This document shows, in pieces, positions 17,382 to 25,771 of a DNA stretch of 64,000 bases. Where the stretch lies: NCBI GenBank assembly GCA_024711345.1, contig JANJTA010000003.1, forward strand, positions 1-64,000, given 5' to 3'. The notes under the pieces are model-generated. The model was not told where the DNA came from, did not search any database, and worked only from the letters and a program-made list of their open reading frames with translations. The translations under genes were made by a program, and so were the position numbers. Origin of the DNA: Rhodanobacter sp. GTDB lineage: Bacteria > Pseudomonadota > Gammaproteobacteria > Xanthomonadales > Rhodanobacteraceae. The number at the start of each line of letters is the position of its first letter. Position 1 is the stretch's first letter.

Positions 17382-18292
17382 GAGTCCTCCCGCGAATCGG
17401 TCGAAGATGACATCAGCGTCGACGCGGCCGCCGCGAGCGCGGCGCCGAGCGGGATTGCGTTCGACGGGTGGGCGATGGTGTCGGTACTGACGATGCGCGC
17501 CAGGCCCGCGGCTTGCAGTTGCGCATAGGCATCGCCTGCAAAGACCGGATGGATGGCAACCAGCACCGGCGGCGGCAAGGCCAGGCGCTGCAGGTGCGCC
17601 AACGTTTCCAGGATGGTGCGCCCCGAGGAGACGATGTCGTCCACCAGCACCGGCGTGCGTCCGGTCGCGGCAGCCGCATCCGGCAGGCTGACGCGCACCT
17701 CGTAGTCGCCATGCCGATGCTTGCTCAACACTTGCCAAGGCATTCCGGCCTGCGCGGCGATGCGGGCCACCCACTGCTCGCTTTCGCTGTCGGGACCGAT
17801 CAGCATGGCGTCGGGGATTGCATTCGCGATCCAGCTCGCGACAGCAGGCGTGGCTGAAACGTGCGTCGCCGGGATGCTGTAGAGCGACTGCAACCGATGG
17901 AAGCGGTGCAGGTGTGGGTCGACGGTCACCAGCCAGTCGAAGCTCTCTTCGAGGAAGCGTGCAAACAGCGGTGCGCTGATCGCCTCGCCGCGGTGGAAAC
18001 GCTTGTCCTGCCGCATGTAGGCCAGGTACGGGGCGATCAATCCGACCGAGCGCGCGCCGAACTCGCGCGCCGACTGCGCCGCGAAGCGCAACGGCAGTGC
18101 CAGTGGATCGGGATCGCGCAGGCTGACCAGGATCGCGACATCCGCGCCCTCCAGTGAGTCATCGAGGGTGACCAGCGACTCTCCGTCCGGAAAGTGACGC
18201 CAGCCGACTGGGGCGAGACGCGCCTGCAATGCCGGCGCGATCGTGGCGGCCAGCGAAGCATCGGCCGGGAAGGACATCAGTACACGGTTCAT
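17378..18292 (-). CDS. Ribose-phosphate pyrophosphokinase (PRPP synthetase) paralogue
   Basis: The enzyme makes PRPP and AMP from ribose 5-phosphate and ATP. The 304-residue protein from ATG 18292 has the catalytic flexible-loop region PYLAYMRQDKRF, the metal and ATP site VDPHLHR and the PRPP-binding loop VLVDDIVSSGRTI. It is slightly shorter than housekeeping Prs (about 315) and lacks some allosteric-site residues expected of the main enzyme, so it is probably an accessory class. Because the next gene upstream encodes an AMP phosphorylase-like enzyme, it may connect PRPP, AMP and ribose phosphates within one pathway; that is inference. It overlaps both neighbours by four bases. Confidence 0.9.
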   Translation of the reverse strand: MNRVLMSFPADASLAATIAPALQARLAPVGWRHFPDGESLVTLDDSLEGADVAILVSLRDPDPLALPLRFAAQSAREFGARSVGLIAPYLAYMRQDKRFHRGEAISAPLFARFLEESFDWLVTVDPHLHRFHRLQSLYSIPATHVSATPAVASWIANAIPDAMLIGPDSESEQWVARIAAQAGMPWQVLSKHRHGDYEVRVSLPDAAAATGRTPVLVDDIVSSGRTILETLAHLQRLALPPPVLVAIHPVFAGDAYAQLQAAGLARIVSTDTIAHPSNAIPLGAALAAAASTLMSSSTDSREDS

Positions 18293-19803
18293 GTGGCCTC
18301 CATGGCGATGTCGAACGGCATGCTTCTCGCAGCGTGCTCCAGTGCATAGGCCAGCTCTCCGCGCGATTGCGCGTGTACCTTGAACAGCGCCTGCCCGCGC
18401 GCGACCACATCGCCGATGCGCAAAGCCGTTTCCAGGCCGGCGACGGGCGAGGCGGGTGCACCTGCCAGCTTGGCAATGCGCGCCAGCCGGCGGTTGTCGA
18501 TCGCGGCGATGCGTCCGCTCATGGTGGCTGCGACTTCGGCCGTGAATGGCGCTCGCGTTGGCTCGCGGAAGCCGCCCTGCGCTTCGCAGATCGCCATGAA
18601 CTTCGACAGGGCCTGCCCGGATTGCAAGGCGGCGTGGGCGCGCACCATGCCGGTTCCGGCGACACCATCAGGCGCCAGGTCAAGCAACGCGCCCGCCAGG
18701 ACAATTGCGCGCTCGCGCAGGTCGGCCGGTGCATCCGCGTCGTTGCGCAACACCTTGAGCACATCGCGCGCTTCCAGCGCAGGGCCGATACCTACGCCCA
18801 CTGGTTGGGTGCCGTCCGAACGATAGACGCCCAGATGCAGGCCAAGCGCCGCGGCGGTGCCGCCCAGGCGCACGGTAAGACTGTCGGCGGAGGCGTCGCT
18901 GCGCACCTTCGCAGTCGGCCCGACCGGCATGTCGATCAGCACGTGGGTGGAGCCCGCCGCGATCTTCTTCGACAGCACGCTCGCTACCAGCTGCCCGTCG
19001 CTGTCGAAGTCCATGGGACGTTCGACGCGGATCAGTATGTCGTCCGCCGGGCTCAGGCGCACGTTGCCGCCCCAGACGATGCAGCCACCCTCCTGCTCGA
19101 CCACCCGGCGCATCGCCGGCAGGTCAAGTGCGACCGGTGCCATCACCTCCATCGTGTCGGCGGTGCCGGCTGGCGAGGTGATCGCCCGCGAGGATGTCTT
19201 GGGAATGCGATAGCCGAGTGCGGCAACGATGGCAACGACGATGGGCGTGGTGCGGTTGCCGGGCAGGCCGCCGACACAGTGCTTGTCCAGAACGGGGCCC
19301 ACGCCCCAGTCGAGCCGCTGGCCCACGGCCACCATCGCGCGGGTGAGCGAGGTCGTTTCATCTTGATCCAGGCGCTCGCCGGCACAAGCAGTAACGAACG
19401 CAGCGAGTTCCAAATCCGACAGGCGGCTGGCGACGGTGTCCTGCATCAGGGCGAGGTATTGCGCATCGTCGAGGCGCGCACCGAACACCTTGGCGCGCAG
19501 CGCTCCCGCCGAGGCGGCGGGAACGGGATGCCGGAAGCTGGCCAGCGCACCAGCTTCCGGCGCCAAGGCCAGCCAGGCAGCCTCTGACAGCGCCACTTCG
19601 TCGACGGAGACGAAGTCGCCGACCACCACGTTCAGCGTCACGATGAGGGAGCGCCCGCCCACCTGTATCTCCACCCGGGTCATGGCCGCGAAACCTTCCG
19701 AGCGGCATACCTCGCAGTCGCGGTGCATGTACACCACCGGTTGCTGGTAGGTGTCGATGCCGGCGCGGATGACGCGCAGGCGGGTATGTGTCAGTACGTC
19801 CAT
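18289..19803 (-). CDS. AMP phosphorylase / thymidine phosphorylase-family enzyme
   Basis: A 504-residue protein from ATG 19803. Thymidine phosphorylase proper is about 440 residues. This one has the extra N-terminal domain of about 85 residues seen in archaeal AMP phosphorylase, which converts AMP + phosphate to adenine and ribose 1,5-bisphosphate. Shared motifs are KHCVGGLPGNRTT (phosphate binding), PKTSSRAITSPAGTADTMEV, CIVWGGNVRLSPADD and GVGIGPALEARD. In bacterial genomes this type is often called thymidine phosphorylase; I favour the AMP phosphorylase branch from length and motifs. It is followed directly by PRPP synthetase and phosphoketolase, which supports a ribose-salvage role. No ribose 1,5-bisphosphate isomerase or RubisCO is in the window. 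Confidence 0.85.
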   Translation of the reverse strand: MDVLTHTRLRVIRAGIDTYQQPVVYMHRDCEVCRSEGFAAMTRVEIQVGGRSLIVTLNVVVGDFVSVDEVALSEAAWLALAPEAGALASFRHPVPAASAGALRAKVFGARLDDAQYLALMQDTVASRLSDLELAAFVTACAGERLDQDETTSLTRAMVAVGQRLDWGVGPVLDKHCVGGLPGNRTTPIVVAIVAALGYRIPKTSSRAITSPAGTADTMEVMAPVALDLPAMRRVVEQEGGCIVWGGNVRLSPADDILIRVERPMDFDSDGQLVASVLSKKIAAGSTHVLIDMPVGPTAKVRSDASADSLTVRLGGTAAALGLHLGVYRSDGTQPVGVGIGPALEARDVLKVLRNDADAPADLRERAIVLAGALLDLAPDGVAGTGMVRAHAALQSGQALSKFMAICEAQGGFREPTRAPFTAEVAATMSGRIAAIDNRRLARIAKLAGAPASPVAGLETALRIGDVVARGQALFKVHAQSRGELAYALEHAARSMPFDIAMEAT

Positions 19804-19805
19804 GA

Positions 19806-21191
19806 TCAGCGCGCTGCCTCCAGCAGCACCTGCTCCAGATGCTCGGGCGCGCGCGCACGCCAGCCCAGTTCGCGCTGGATCCGGGCACGCAACGCGTCGG
19901 CGGCGTCCGGCTCGCCGTGAGTGACGTAGACGACGCCCGGTGCCGACGGCGCGGTGCGCATCCAGGCCAGCAGTTCATCGGCATCGGCATGGCCGGAGAA
20001 GCCCTGCAGCTGCACGACCTCGGCACGGATGAGCACCTCGCGGCCGAACATGCGCAATGTGCGCGCGCCCGCGGACAGCGCTGCCCCTCGGGTGCCGCCC
20101 GCCTGATAGCCGGCCAGCAGGATGGCATTGCGGTCGTCAGGTCCAAAGGCTTCGATGTGGTGCAGCACTCGCCCACCGGTGACCATGCCGCTGGCGGAGA
20201 TAATGATCATCGGCCCGCGCCGGCGGTTGAGCGCCTTGGACTCCTCGACGCTGTTGACGAAGGTCGCCAGCTCGTACATGCGCCGGCATTCCTCGTCCGA
20301 CACGTGGTGCTCGCCGTGATGGTCGTGGTAGAGCCGCGTGGCGTCTACTGCCATCGGGCTGTTTAGGAAGACCGGCACCGCCGGAATCTCGCCCCGCTCC
20401 CGCAGCCGAGCCAGATGCAGCATCAACCCCTGGGCACGGCCGACGGCGAACGCCGGGATCACGATCACGCCGCCGCGGGAGGCCACGCGGCGCACGATGG
20501 GCGCGAGCTCGGCCTCCTGGTCGATGGGGACATGCGCCCGATTGCCGTAGGTGGATTCGCAGACCAGCACGTCGCAGGCGGGAAGCGGCGAGGGCGGGTT
20601 CATCAGCGACTCGTGTTGCCGTCCGAGGTCGCCGCTGAAGTGCAGGCGCCGGCCATGCACGTCCAGGCTGACATGAGCAGCGCCCAGGATGTGGCCGGCG
20701 GGGTGGAAGCGGGCGCGGATGCCGGGCACCACCTCGATGTCTTGCTCGTAATCGTGCCCCTGCAGCTGCCGCAGGCTCAGCTTGGCGTCACGCTCGGTGT
20801 AAAGCGCGAGCGGCTCCTTGTGCTTGGAATAACCCTTGCGCGCCGCGTACTTCGCCTCTTCCTCCAGCAGGTGCCCACTGTCCGGGAGCAGCAGTCCGCA
20901 CAGGGCGGCACTGCCTTCGGTGCAGTGAATCTGACCGCGGAATCCCTGCTTGACCAGTACCGGCAGATAGCCCGAATGATCGAGGTGCGCATGGGTAAGC
21001 ACGACCGCGTCGATGGAGGCCGGCTCGACCGGGAAAGGCGCCCAGTTGCGTTCGCGCAGTTGCTTGTAGCCTTGGAACAGCCCGCAGTCGACGAGCACGC
21101 GGTGCCCGCCGGCTTCGATCAGGTAACGGGAGCCGGTCACGGTGCCGGCGGCGCCGAGAAACTGCAGGGTGGATGGCGTTGAGTCGTTCAT
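19806..21191 (-). CDS. MBL-fold beta-CASP RNA-processing metallo-hydrolase
   Basis: A 461-residue protein from ATG 21191. The zinc motif THAHLDHSG, the second site SGDLGR, and the beta-CASP features SGMVTGG and FSGHADADEL followed by a late THGEPDA identify the CPSF/Ysh1-like exonuclease-endonuclease family. Bacterial members of this length are usually soluble RNA nucleases. Its stop lies two bases before the AMP phosphorylase start, so RNA breakdown could feed nucleotides to that enzyme; this link is inference. It starts 26 bases after the P-type ATPase gene. Confidence 0.9.
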   Translation of the reverse strand: MNDSTPSTLQFLGAAGTVTGSRYLIEAGGHRVLVDCGLFQGYKQLRERNWAPFPVEPASIDAVVLTHAHLDHSGYLPVLVKQGFRGQIHCTEGSAALCGLLLPDSGHLLEEEAKYAARKGYSKHKEPLALYTERDAKLSLRQLQGHDYEQDIEVVPGIRARFHPAGHILGAAHVSLDVHGRRLHFSGDLGRQHESLMNPPSPLPACDVLVCESTYGNRAHVPIDQEAELAPIVRRVASRGGVIVIPAFAVGRAQGLMLHLARLRERGEIPAVPVFLNSPMAVDATRLYHDHHGEHHVSDEECRRMYELATFVNSVEESKALNRRRGPMIIISASGMVTGGRVLHHIEAFGPDDRNAILLAGYQAGGTRGAALSAGARTLRMFGREVLIRAEVVQLQGFSGHADADELLAWMRTAPSAPGVVYVTHGEPDAADALRARIQRELGWRARAPEHLEQVLLEAAR

Positions 21192-21217
21192 GGGTACTCC
21201 AGTGAGAGGCAAGCGGC

Positions 21218-23695
21218 TCAGGCCGCAGCCTCGAGGGAACGAGAAGGTGCCGCTTCGGTGCGCGGCGCCAGCCGTACCCGCCGCAGCATTAGCGCGTTGA
21301 CGGCGACGATGACCGAGCTGCCCGACATCGACAGCGCCGCGATCTCCGGCGACAGCGTGAACGGATAGAGCACGCCAGCGGCGAGCGGAAAAGCGACGAC
21401 GTTGTAACCGACCGCCCACGCCAGGTTCTGGTGCATCTTGCGCAGCGTGGCGCGGGCGACGGTGATCGCGCGCACGACGTCGTACGGATCACTGCGCATC
21501 AGCACGATGTCAGCGCTCTCGATGGCCACGTCCGTCCCGGCACCGATCGCGAAGCCGACGTCGGCCTGGGTCAACGCGGGCGCGTCGTTGACGCCGTCGC
21601 CGACCATGCCGACCTTCTGCCCCTGGGCCTGCAGCTTTTTCACTTCGTCTGCCTTGCCACCGGGCAGGACGTCTGCCAGTACGATGTCGATGCCGAGATC
21701 GCGCGCCACGCGTTCGGCGGTCGGGCGGTTGTCGCCGGTGATCATCGCGACCTTGACGTTGCGCCGGTGCAGTTCCTCGATGGTGGCCCGCGAGGTCTCG
21801 CGGATCGCATCGGCGATCGCGAACAGGCCTGCCAGCGACGAATCGACGCCGACGAAGATGACGGTGCGACCGGCGCCGGCCAGGCTCTGGGCGTCGGTGT
21901 CCAGTGCGGACAGGTCGATGCCGTGCTCGGCCATCAGCAGGCGGTTGCCAAGCAGCACCCTTCGGCCGCCCACGACGCCGGTCGCGCCCTGGCCGTCGAT
22001 GTTGGTGAAAGCCGCGGCGCGCTCGGCGACGGTGCCCGCGCGCTTGAGGATCGCCTGCGCCAGCGGATGCTCCGAGTGCGCCTCGACCGCGGCGGCGCTG
22101 GCCAGCAACTGTTCGACCGTCCAGCCTGGCGCCATGGCCATGTCGACGACCTCTGGAGCACCCACGGTCAGCGTGCCGGTCTTGTCGAAGATCACCACAT
22201 TCAGCCGCGCGCTCTGCTCGATGGCCTCGGCGTGCTTGAACAGGATGCCGTGGCGCGCACCTAGGCCCGTGCCGATCATGATCGCCATCGGCGTGGCGAG
22301 GCCGAGCGCATCGGGGCAGGCGATCACGAAGACGGTGATGGTCAGGGTGAGGGCAAACAGCAGCGTCTGTCCGATCCACCAGAACCAGATCGCGAAGGTC
22401 GCGAGGCCGATGACGATCGCGGCAAGCACCAGCCACTGCGAGGCGCGGTCGGCGAGCAATTGCGCAGGTGCCTTGGAGTTCTGCGCGTCCTGCACTAGCT
22501 TGATGATCTGTGCAAGCGCGGTGTCACTGCCGATCTTGGTCGCGGTATAGGTGAACGCCCCGCTCTTGTTGATCGAGCCGCCGACCACCGCTGCGCCCGG
22601 ATCCTTGCGCACTGGCATCGACTCGCCCGTCAGCATCGACTCGTCAACCTGCGAGCTGCCATCGAGCACGGTGCCGTCGACCGGGATTTTCGCGCCGGGT
22701 CGGACAACGACCACGTCGCCGACCACGACCTCCGCGGTCGAGAGCTCGACATCCTGCCCGTTGCGGCGCACCACCGCGCGCGGCGGCGAGAGCTTGAACA
22801 GCGCCTTCATCGCATCCGAGGCACCGGCGCGTGCCCGCATTTCCAGCCAGTGGCCCAACAGGACGAAGGTGAGCAGAACCGCGGATGCCTCGAAGAAGTT
22901 CGGGCCGTCGAAGAAGAACGTCGATGCGATGCTGAAGCCGTAGCCGGTACCGACGCTGAGCAGCACCAGCACCGCCATGTCCAGCACGCCGCGCCGCAGA
23001 GAACGGATCGCCGCACTGAAGAACGGCCAGCCGGGATACAGTACCGCGCCGGTTGCCAGCAGCAACAGCCAGATGTTCACGCGCAGGCCGAAGGGCACCG
23101 GTGGTGATGCCATCAGGCCCATCGGCGACCACACGAACACCGGGATCGCGAAGGCGAGCGCGACTAGGAAACGGCGGCGCATGTCGCGCGCCGCCGCATG
23201 CAGGTCGCCGCCGTGGTGCATGCCTTCGTGCGGATCGCCACCGGCATGGGAATCGGCGTCATGCGATGGGGGCGGGTGGGGCTCGTGCACGGCACCAGTT
23301 GCGGATCCGGCCACCGATCGCGTCGACCCCGCCTCATGTGCGGCGTGGCCGTGGTGAGGGTCATTCCCGGTCGGGACCTGCACCGCGCAATCCGCCCGTT
23401 TCGCACTTGCGCCGACCGCGGCGGACGGGTGCGTTCCCTCATGCTTCGTTCCAGCGGGCATGCCGGCGTCGCAGTGGAAGCCACACGCACGGACCGCGGC
23501 GGCGATCTCGCCGGGTGCTAGGCGCGCGGGGTCGTAATCGACCGCGAGCCGTGCGGTGGCGAATTGCGCGACGACCGCGTGCACGCCGGGCAGTGCCTGC
23601 ACCGCGCGTTCGAGTGTGCGCGCGCAGCCCGTAGACACCATGTCGCCGATGGGCCAAGTGTGGCGGCGGAGTTGGGTTTGGTTGACGTGGAGCAT
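21218..23695 (-). CDS. Heavy-metal-translocating P1B-type ATPase with His-rich N-terminus
   Basis: An 825-residue inner-membrane pump from ATG 23695, with AGGA about six bases upstream. An N-terminal HMA-like fold (residues 5-75) has only the second metal cysteine, reading MVSTGC instead of MxCxxC. A histidine-rich stretch at about 120-165 ([25 protein letters not shown]) may bind metal. The catalytic core has [19 protein letters not shown] and [10 protein letters not shown]. The membrane metal motif reads [10 protein letters not shown] rather than CPC or CPH, so the transported ion cannot be named safely; copper export is the usual annotation. It is the first gene of the long operon. Confidence 0.9.
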   Translation of the reverse strand: MLHVNQTQLRRHTWPIGDMVSTGCARTLERAVQALPGVHAVVAQFATARLAVDYDPARLAPGEIAAAVRACGFHCDAGMPAGTKHEGTHPSAAVGASAKRADCAVQVPTGNDPHHGHAAHEAGSTRSVAGSATGAVHEPHPPPSHDADSHAGGDPHEGMHHGGDLHAAARDMRRRFLVALAFAIPVFVWSPMGLMASPPVPFGLRVNIWLLLLATGAVLYPGWPFFSAAIRSLRRGVLDMAVLVLLSVGTGYGFSIASTFFFDGPNFFEASAVLLTFVLLGHWLEMRARAGASDAMKALFKLSPPRAVVRRNGQDVELSTAEVVVGDVVVVRPGAKIPVDGTVLDGSSQVDESMLTGESMPVRKDPGAAVVGGSINKSGAFTYTATKIGSDTALAQIIKLVQDAQNSKAPAQLLADRASQWLVLAAIVIGLATFAIWFWWIGQTLLFALTLTITVFVIACPDALGLATPMAIMIGTGLGARHGILFKHAEAIEQSARLNVVIFDKTGTLTVGAPEVVDMAMAPGWTVEQLLASAAAVEAHSEHPLAQAILKRAGTVAERAAAFTNIDGQGATGVVGGRRVLLGNRLLMAEHGIDLSALDTDAQSLAGAGRTVIFVGVDSSLAGLFAIADAIRETSRATIEELHRRNVKVAMITGDNRPTAERVARDLGIDIVLADVLPGGKADEVKKLQAQGQKVGMVGDGVNDAPALTQADVGFAIGAGTDVAIESADIVLMRSDPYDVVRAITVARATLRKMHQNLAWAVGYNVVAFPLAAGVLYPFTLSPEIAALSMSGSSVIVAVNALMLRRVRLAPRTEAAPSRSLEAAA

Positions 23696-23889
23696 CGAAG
23701 GTCCTTGGCGACGGCATCAGCACCGGTCACCGCTTGCGTGGTGTGGAGCATGAGGTGGCAGGGACAAAGACATGGGCGTCATGGCGTGGCGCCAAGTCCG
23801 CGGTAGTAACCACCGCAGGGCGCCCGGACATGGACACGGTGGGCCTGTGGCAGTGCATGCGGGTTCCAATGAGCGGTATCGGGGAATAC

Positions 23890-24561
23890 TCACGTGCGAG
23901 GGACGTGGCCGCGCGGGCCTGTCGTGCCGGTGCGCCGCCGGGGAATGAACGCCGGCACCTCACGCATGTACGAGGTATAGGCCTCACCGAAGCGAGCGAG
24001 GCTGTCGCGCTCTTCCCGACGCGCAAGTCGCGCGTATGCCCACAGGAAAACCGGGTACAGCACAAGCGTGATGAGCGTCGGCCATTGCATCAGGAAGCCG
24101 GTCAAGACCAACGCAAACGCGACATACTGCGGATGTCGCATCCGTGCGTAGATTCCCTCGCGTGCAACCCGCCCCTCGCGCTGGGCGCGATAGAGCACGG
24201 GCCAAGCGGTTGACAGCAGCCAGAAGCCTCCGCCGATCAACACAAAGCTCGCGATGTGGAACGGGCCAAAGTGTGGGTTTGCACGCCAGCCGAACAGCAT
24301 CTCGAACAGGTGACCGGCGTCGTGGCTGAGCCAGTTCACCTGCGGGTACTTCGCCGCGAGCCAGCCGGACAGAAGGTACAGCGTGAGCGGGAAGCCGTAC
24401 ATCTCAGCGAACAGTGCCACGATGAAGGCTGTAAACATGCTGAAGGCGCGCCAGTCCCACCGCGTGAGCGGCTTATAGAAACTCCAGGCAAAGAACGTAA
24501 AGAACGCTACATTGATCAGGGCGAGCAACCAGAGGTCGTAGCCGTACGCGGCGCCGTGCAT
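23890..24561 (-). CDS. Isoprenylcysteine methyltransferase-like (ICMT) membrane protein
   Basis: A 223-residue membrane protein from ATG 24561. Four or five hydrophobic segments are followed by the ICMT/PEMT signature YARMRHPQYVAFALVLTG and a C-terminal ARREERDSLARFGEAYTSYM, the SAM-binding end typical of the family. In bacteria such genes often sit beside copper or other metal P-type ATPases; the substrate is unknown. The start lies just after the stop of the DUF2933 gene (24563). A gap of 194 bases separates it from the P-type ATPase gene, in which I see no obvious terminator or promoter. Confidence 0.85.
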   Translation of the reverse strand: MHGAAYGYDLWLLALINVAFFTFFAWSFYKPLTRWDWRAFSMFTAFIVALFAEMYGFPLTLYLLSGWLAAKYPQVNWLSHDAGHLFEMLFGWRANPHFGPFHIASFVLIGGGFWLLSTAWPVLYRAQREGRVAREGIYARMRHPQYVAFALVLTGFLMQWPTLITLVLYPVFLWAYARLARREERDSLARFGEAYTSYMREVPAFIPRRRTGTTGPRGHVPRT

Positions 24562-24562
24562 G

Positions 24563-24892
24563 TCAGTGCGCTCCCGTATGCGGGCCCGGGCGACGTGCCG
24601 GTGTGGTGTGGCCCACCGCACCGTTCTCCGCTCCTTCGGTGTCGGCATCTCGACTGGGGGATGCTTCGGTATTCCCGTGGCGGGTGCTCCCGCCATGGGA
24701 ACCGTGGCCGGCATGCATGCCCATGTGAAGGAGGGGGCACAGCAGCAGGAAGCCCAGTGGCAGCCAGTTCATCCACCCGGAGAGGTGGTCGCCGTGTTCG
24801 ACGACGAGGTAGAACGCAGCCAGTGCCAGAAATGACCAGAATATCCACCGTCTAGCCGAGGTAGGTGCGGAACGCGCGCGCGTGGCAGACAT
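24563..24892 (-). CDS. DUF2933 small membrane protein, His-rich
   Basis: A 109-residue protein from ATG 24892. Two hydrophobic segments (about 17-32 and 40-55) and a histidine-rich loop, PLLHMGMHAGHGSHGG, match DUF2933 proteins found in copper and other metal-resistance clusters. The tail is hydrophilic and disordered. It has a one-base gap to the ICMT gene and probably shares its transcript. The FNR/Anr-like site about 130 bases upstream may control it. Confidence 0.8.
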   Translation of the reverse strand: MSATRARSAPTSARRWIFWSFLALAAFYLVVEHGDHLSGWMNWLPLGFLLLCPLLHMGMHAGHGSHGGSTRHGNTEASPSRDADTEGAENGAVGHTTPARRPGPHTGAH

Positions 24893-24992
24893 GTCATGTC
24901 CTCCGACTATGGTGGCCGGGTGGGTCCCATCGCGCCGCCCTGCAATTGGGGTTGGAAGCGATCGCTGGAATGTGCGGCAGGCTACGACTGCG

Positions 24993-25034
24993 ATGTTAGG
25001 TCTTTGCCGCCAGACCTAACTTGATCGACGTCAA
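24993..25034 (-). promoter_or_regulatory. Candidate FNR/Anr-dependent promoter
   Basis: The sequence TTGATCGACGTCAA at 25021-25034 matches the FNR/Anr box (TTGAT-N4-ATCAA) with one difference and fits the Dnr form TTGAT-N4-GTCAA. On the minus strand a -10-like TAACAT lies at 24998-24993. A start seven bases further on would put the box centre at -41.5, the class II activator position. The first gene downstream is the DUF2933 gene at 24892. The -10 was chosen with the box in mind, so the spacing is support rather than proof. Confidence 0.5.
24995..25020. promoter_or_regulatory. Perfect 9-bp inverted repeat
   Basis: GTTAGGTCT (24995-25003) and AGACCTAAC (25012-25020) form a perfect inverted repeat around an 8-base loop. 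It abuts the FNR-like box and covers the proposed -10. It could be a second operator or a small mRNA or DNA hairpin. No T-tract follows, so a terminator is unlikely. Confidence 0.5.
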
Positions 25035-25128
25035 ATGGAACGACGGTTGCCTGGTTCGAACGAGCGCGTGTGCTCAAGCAGGCAGCGGCGTACGCAAACT
25101 CTGGGTCAACAGCGCATGGATCGGGTTG

Positions 25129-25179
25129 CTAATGTCCAAACGTTGCATGCAGGTAGGCGATCACGTCCTTAGATGTCGA
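25129..25179 (-). pseudogene. Possible relic of a c-type cytochrome C-terminus
   Basis: The minus strand reads SKDVIAYLHATFGH then TAG (25131-25129). This resembles the last helix of small c-type cytochromes (DVxAYLKATFG). No CxxCH is found upstream in frame, so only a tail remains. The match is short and could be chance. Confidence 0.25.
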
Positions 25180-25196
25180 AGTCCGTCAAACTAGTG

Positions 25197-25226
25197 GCGG
25201 CATCGGCATCGGCATCGGCATCGGCG
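25197..25226. repeat. Hexanucleotide repeat (GGCATC)n
   Basis: About four and a half consecutive GGCATC units lie in the 440-base stretch between the DUF2933 and merR genes, directly before the CusF-like relic. The rest of that stretch holds the FNR-like box, the inverted repeat and the two short relics. Confidence 0.8.
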
Positions 25227-25227
25227 A

Positions 25228-25299
25228 GTTGGCAATAAGGTGCAGTTCACCTTCCGCCAGGCTGATAACACGGTGATGTCGATCACTGTGCAGCGGTAA
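25228..25299 (+). pseudogene. Possible C-terminal relic of a CusF-like copper-binding protein
   Basis: The plus strand reads VGNKVQFTFRQADNTV and a few more residues, then TAA at 25297-25299. The pattern V-G-D/N-K-V-x-F-x-F resembles the last strands of CusF-type periplasmic copper chaperones. The frame upstream dissolves into the GGCATC repeat, so no complete gene is present. Its location among metal genes supports the reading, but the fragment is only 23 residues. Confidence 0.35.
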
Positions 25300-25332
25300 C
25301 TGAGATGCGTGCCCTGCACGGGCAGGGGCACG

Positions 25333-25731
25333 CTAAGCTTGTCGCAGAAAATCCAGTGTCGGGCAGTGTCCCCCGCGTGGCGCGTGTGTGCAGTCGTCGG
25401 CGAGCTGCATGAGTTCCGTTTCCAGCCGCTGCAGATCCTCCAACTTGCGGCGCACGTCGATGAGCCTGTGTTCAGTCAGTTGACGCGTCTGCTCACAGGC
25501 TCGTTTGCCCTTGAGTTGGAGAAGCCCGGCAATCTCTTCGAGCGTGAAGCCCATGCTCTTGGCGCGGCGGATGAATTGCAGTCGCGCTACGTCCGGCGGT
25601 CCGTAACGGCGCACGCTGCCAAGCGGGCGCGCGGGCTCCTGCAGCAAACCGATACGCTGGTAATAGCGCACGGTCTCGATGTGCACATCGGCGGTCAAGG
25701 CCAGTCGGCCGATGGTGAGGGTTGCAGGCAT
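25333..25731 (-). CDS. merR: Mercury-responsive transcription regulator MerR
   Basis: MerR represses and, with Hg(II), activates the mer operon by untwisting its promoter. The 132-residue protein from ATG 25731 has the winged-helix part LTIGRLALTADVHIETVRYYQRIGLL, RRYG and MGFTLEEIAGLL. The three mercury-binding cysteines of the family are present: one in RACEQT, then CTHAPRGGHC with the spacing seen in Tn501 MerR. It is transcribed divergently from merT; the shared 40-base gap holds the operator. Confidence 0.95.
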   Translation of the reverse strand: MPATLTIGRLALTADVHIETVRYYQRIGLLQEPARPLGSVRRYGPPDVARLQFIRRAKSMGFTLEEIAGLLQLKGKRACEQTRQLTEHRLIDVRRKLEDLQRLETELMQLADDCTHAPRGGHCPTLDFLRQA

Positions 25732-25733
25732 GC

Positions 25734-25765
25734 TTGACTCCGTAGTCAGGTACGGGAGTTAGTAT
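25734..25765 (+). promoter_or_regulatory. mer promoter/operator
   Basis: TTGACT at 25734-25739 and TTAGTA at 25759-25764 are separated by 19 bases, the over-long spacer typical of MerR-activated promoters. The spacer carries the MerR dyad, with ACTCCGTA and TACGGGAGT as arms, almost identical to the Tn501/Tn21 mer operator. Transcription should start near 25771, which is right at the merT ATG (25772). Confidence 0.9.
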
Positions 25766-25771
25766 GCGCGC

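Noticed and set aside
25197..25226. GGCATC repeat as a CRISPR fragment
   Set aside because: The units are contiguous six-base repeats with no spacers.
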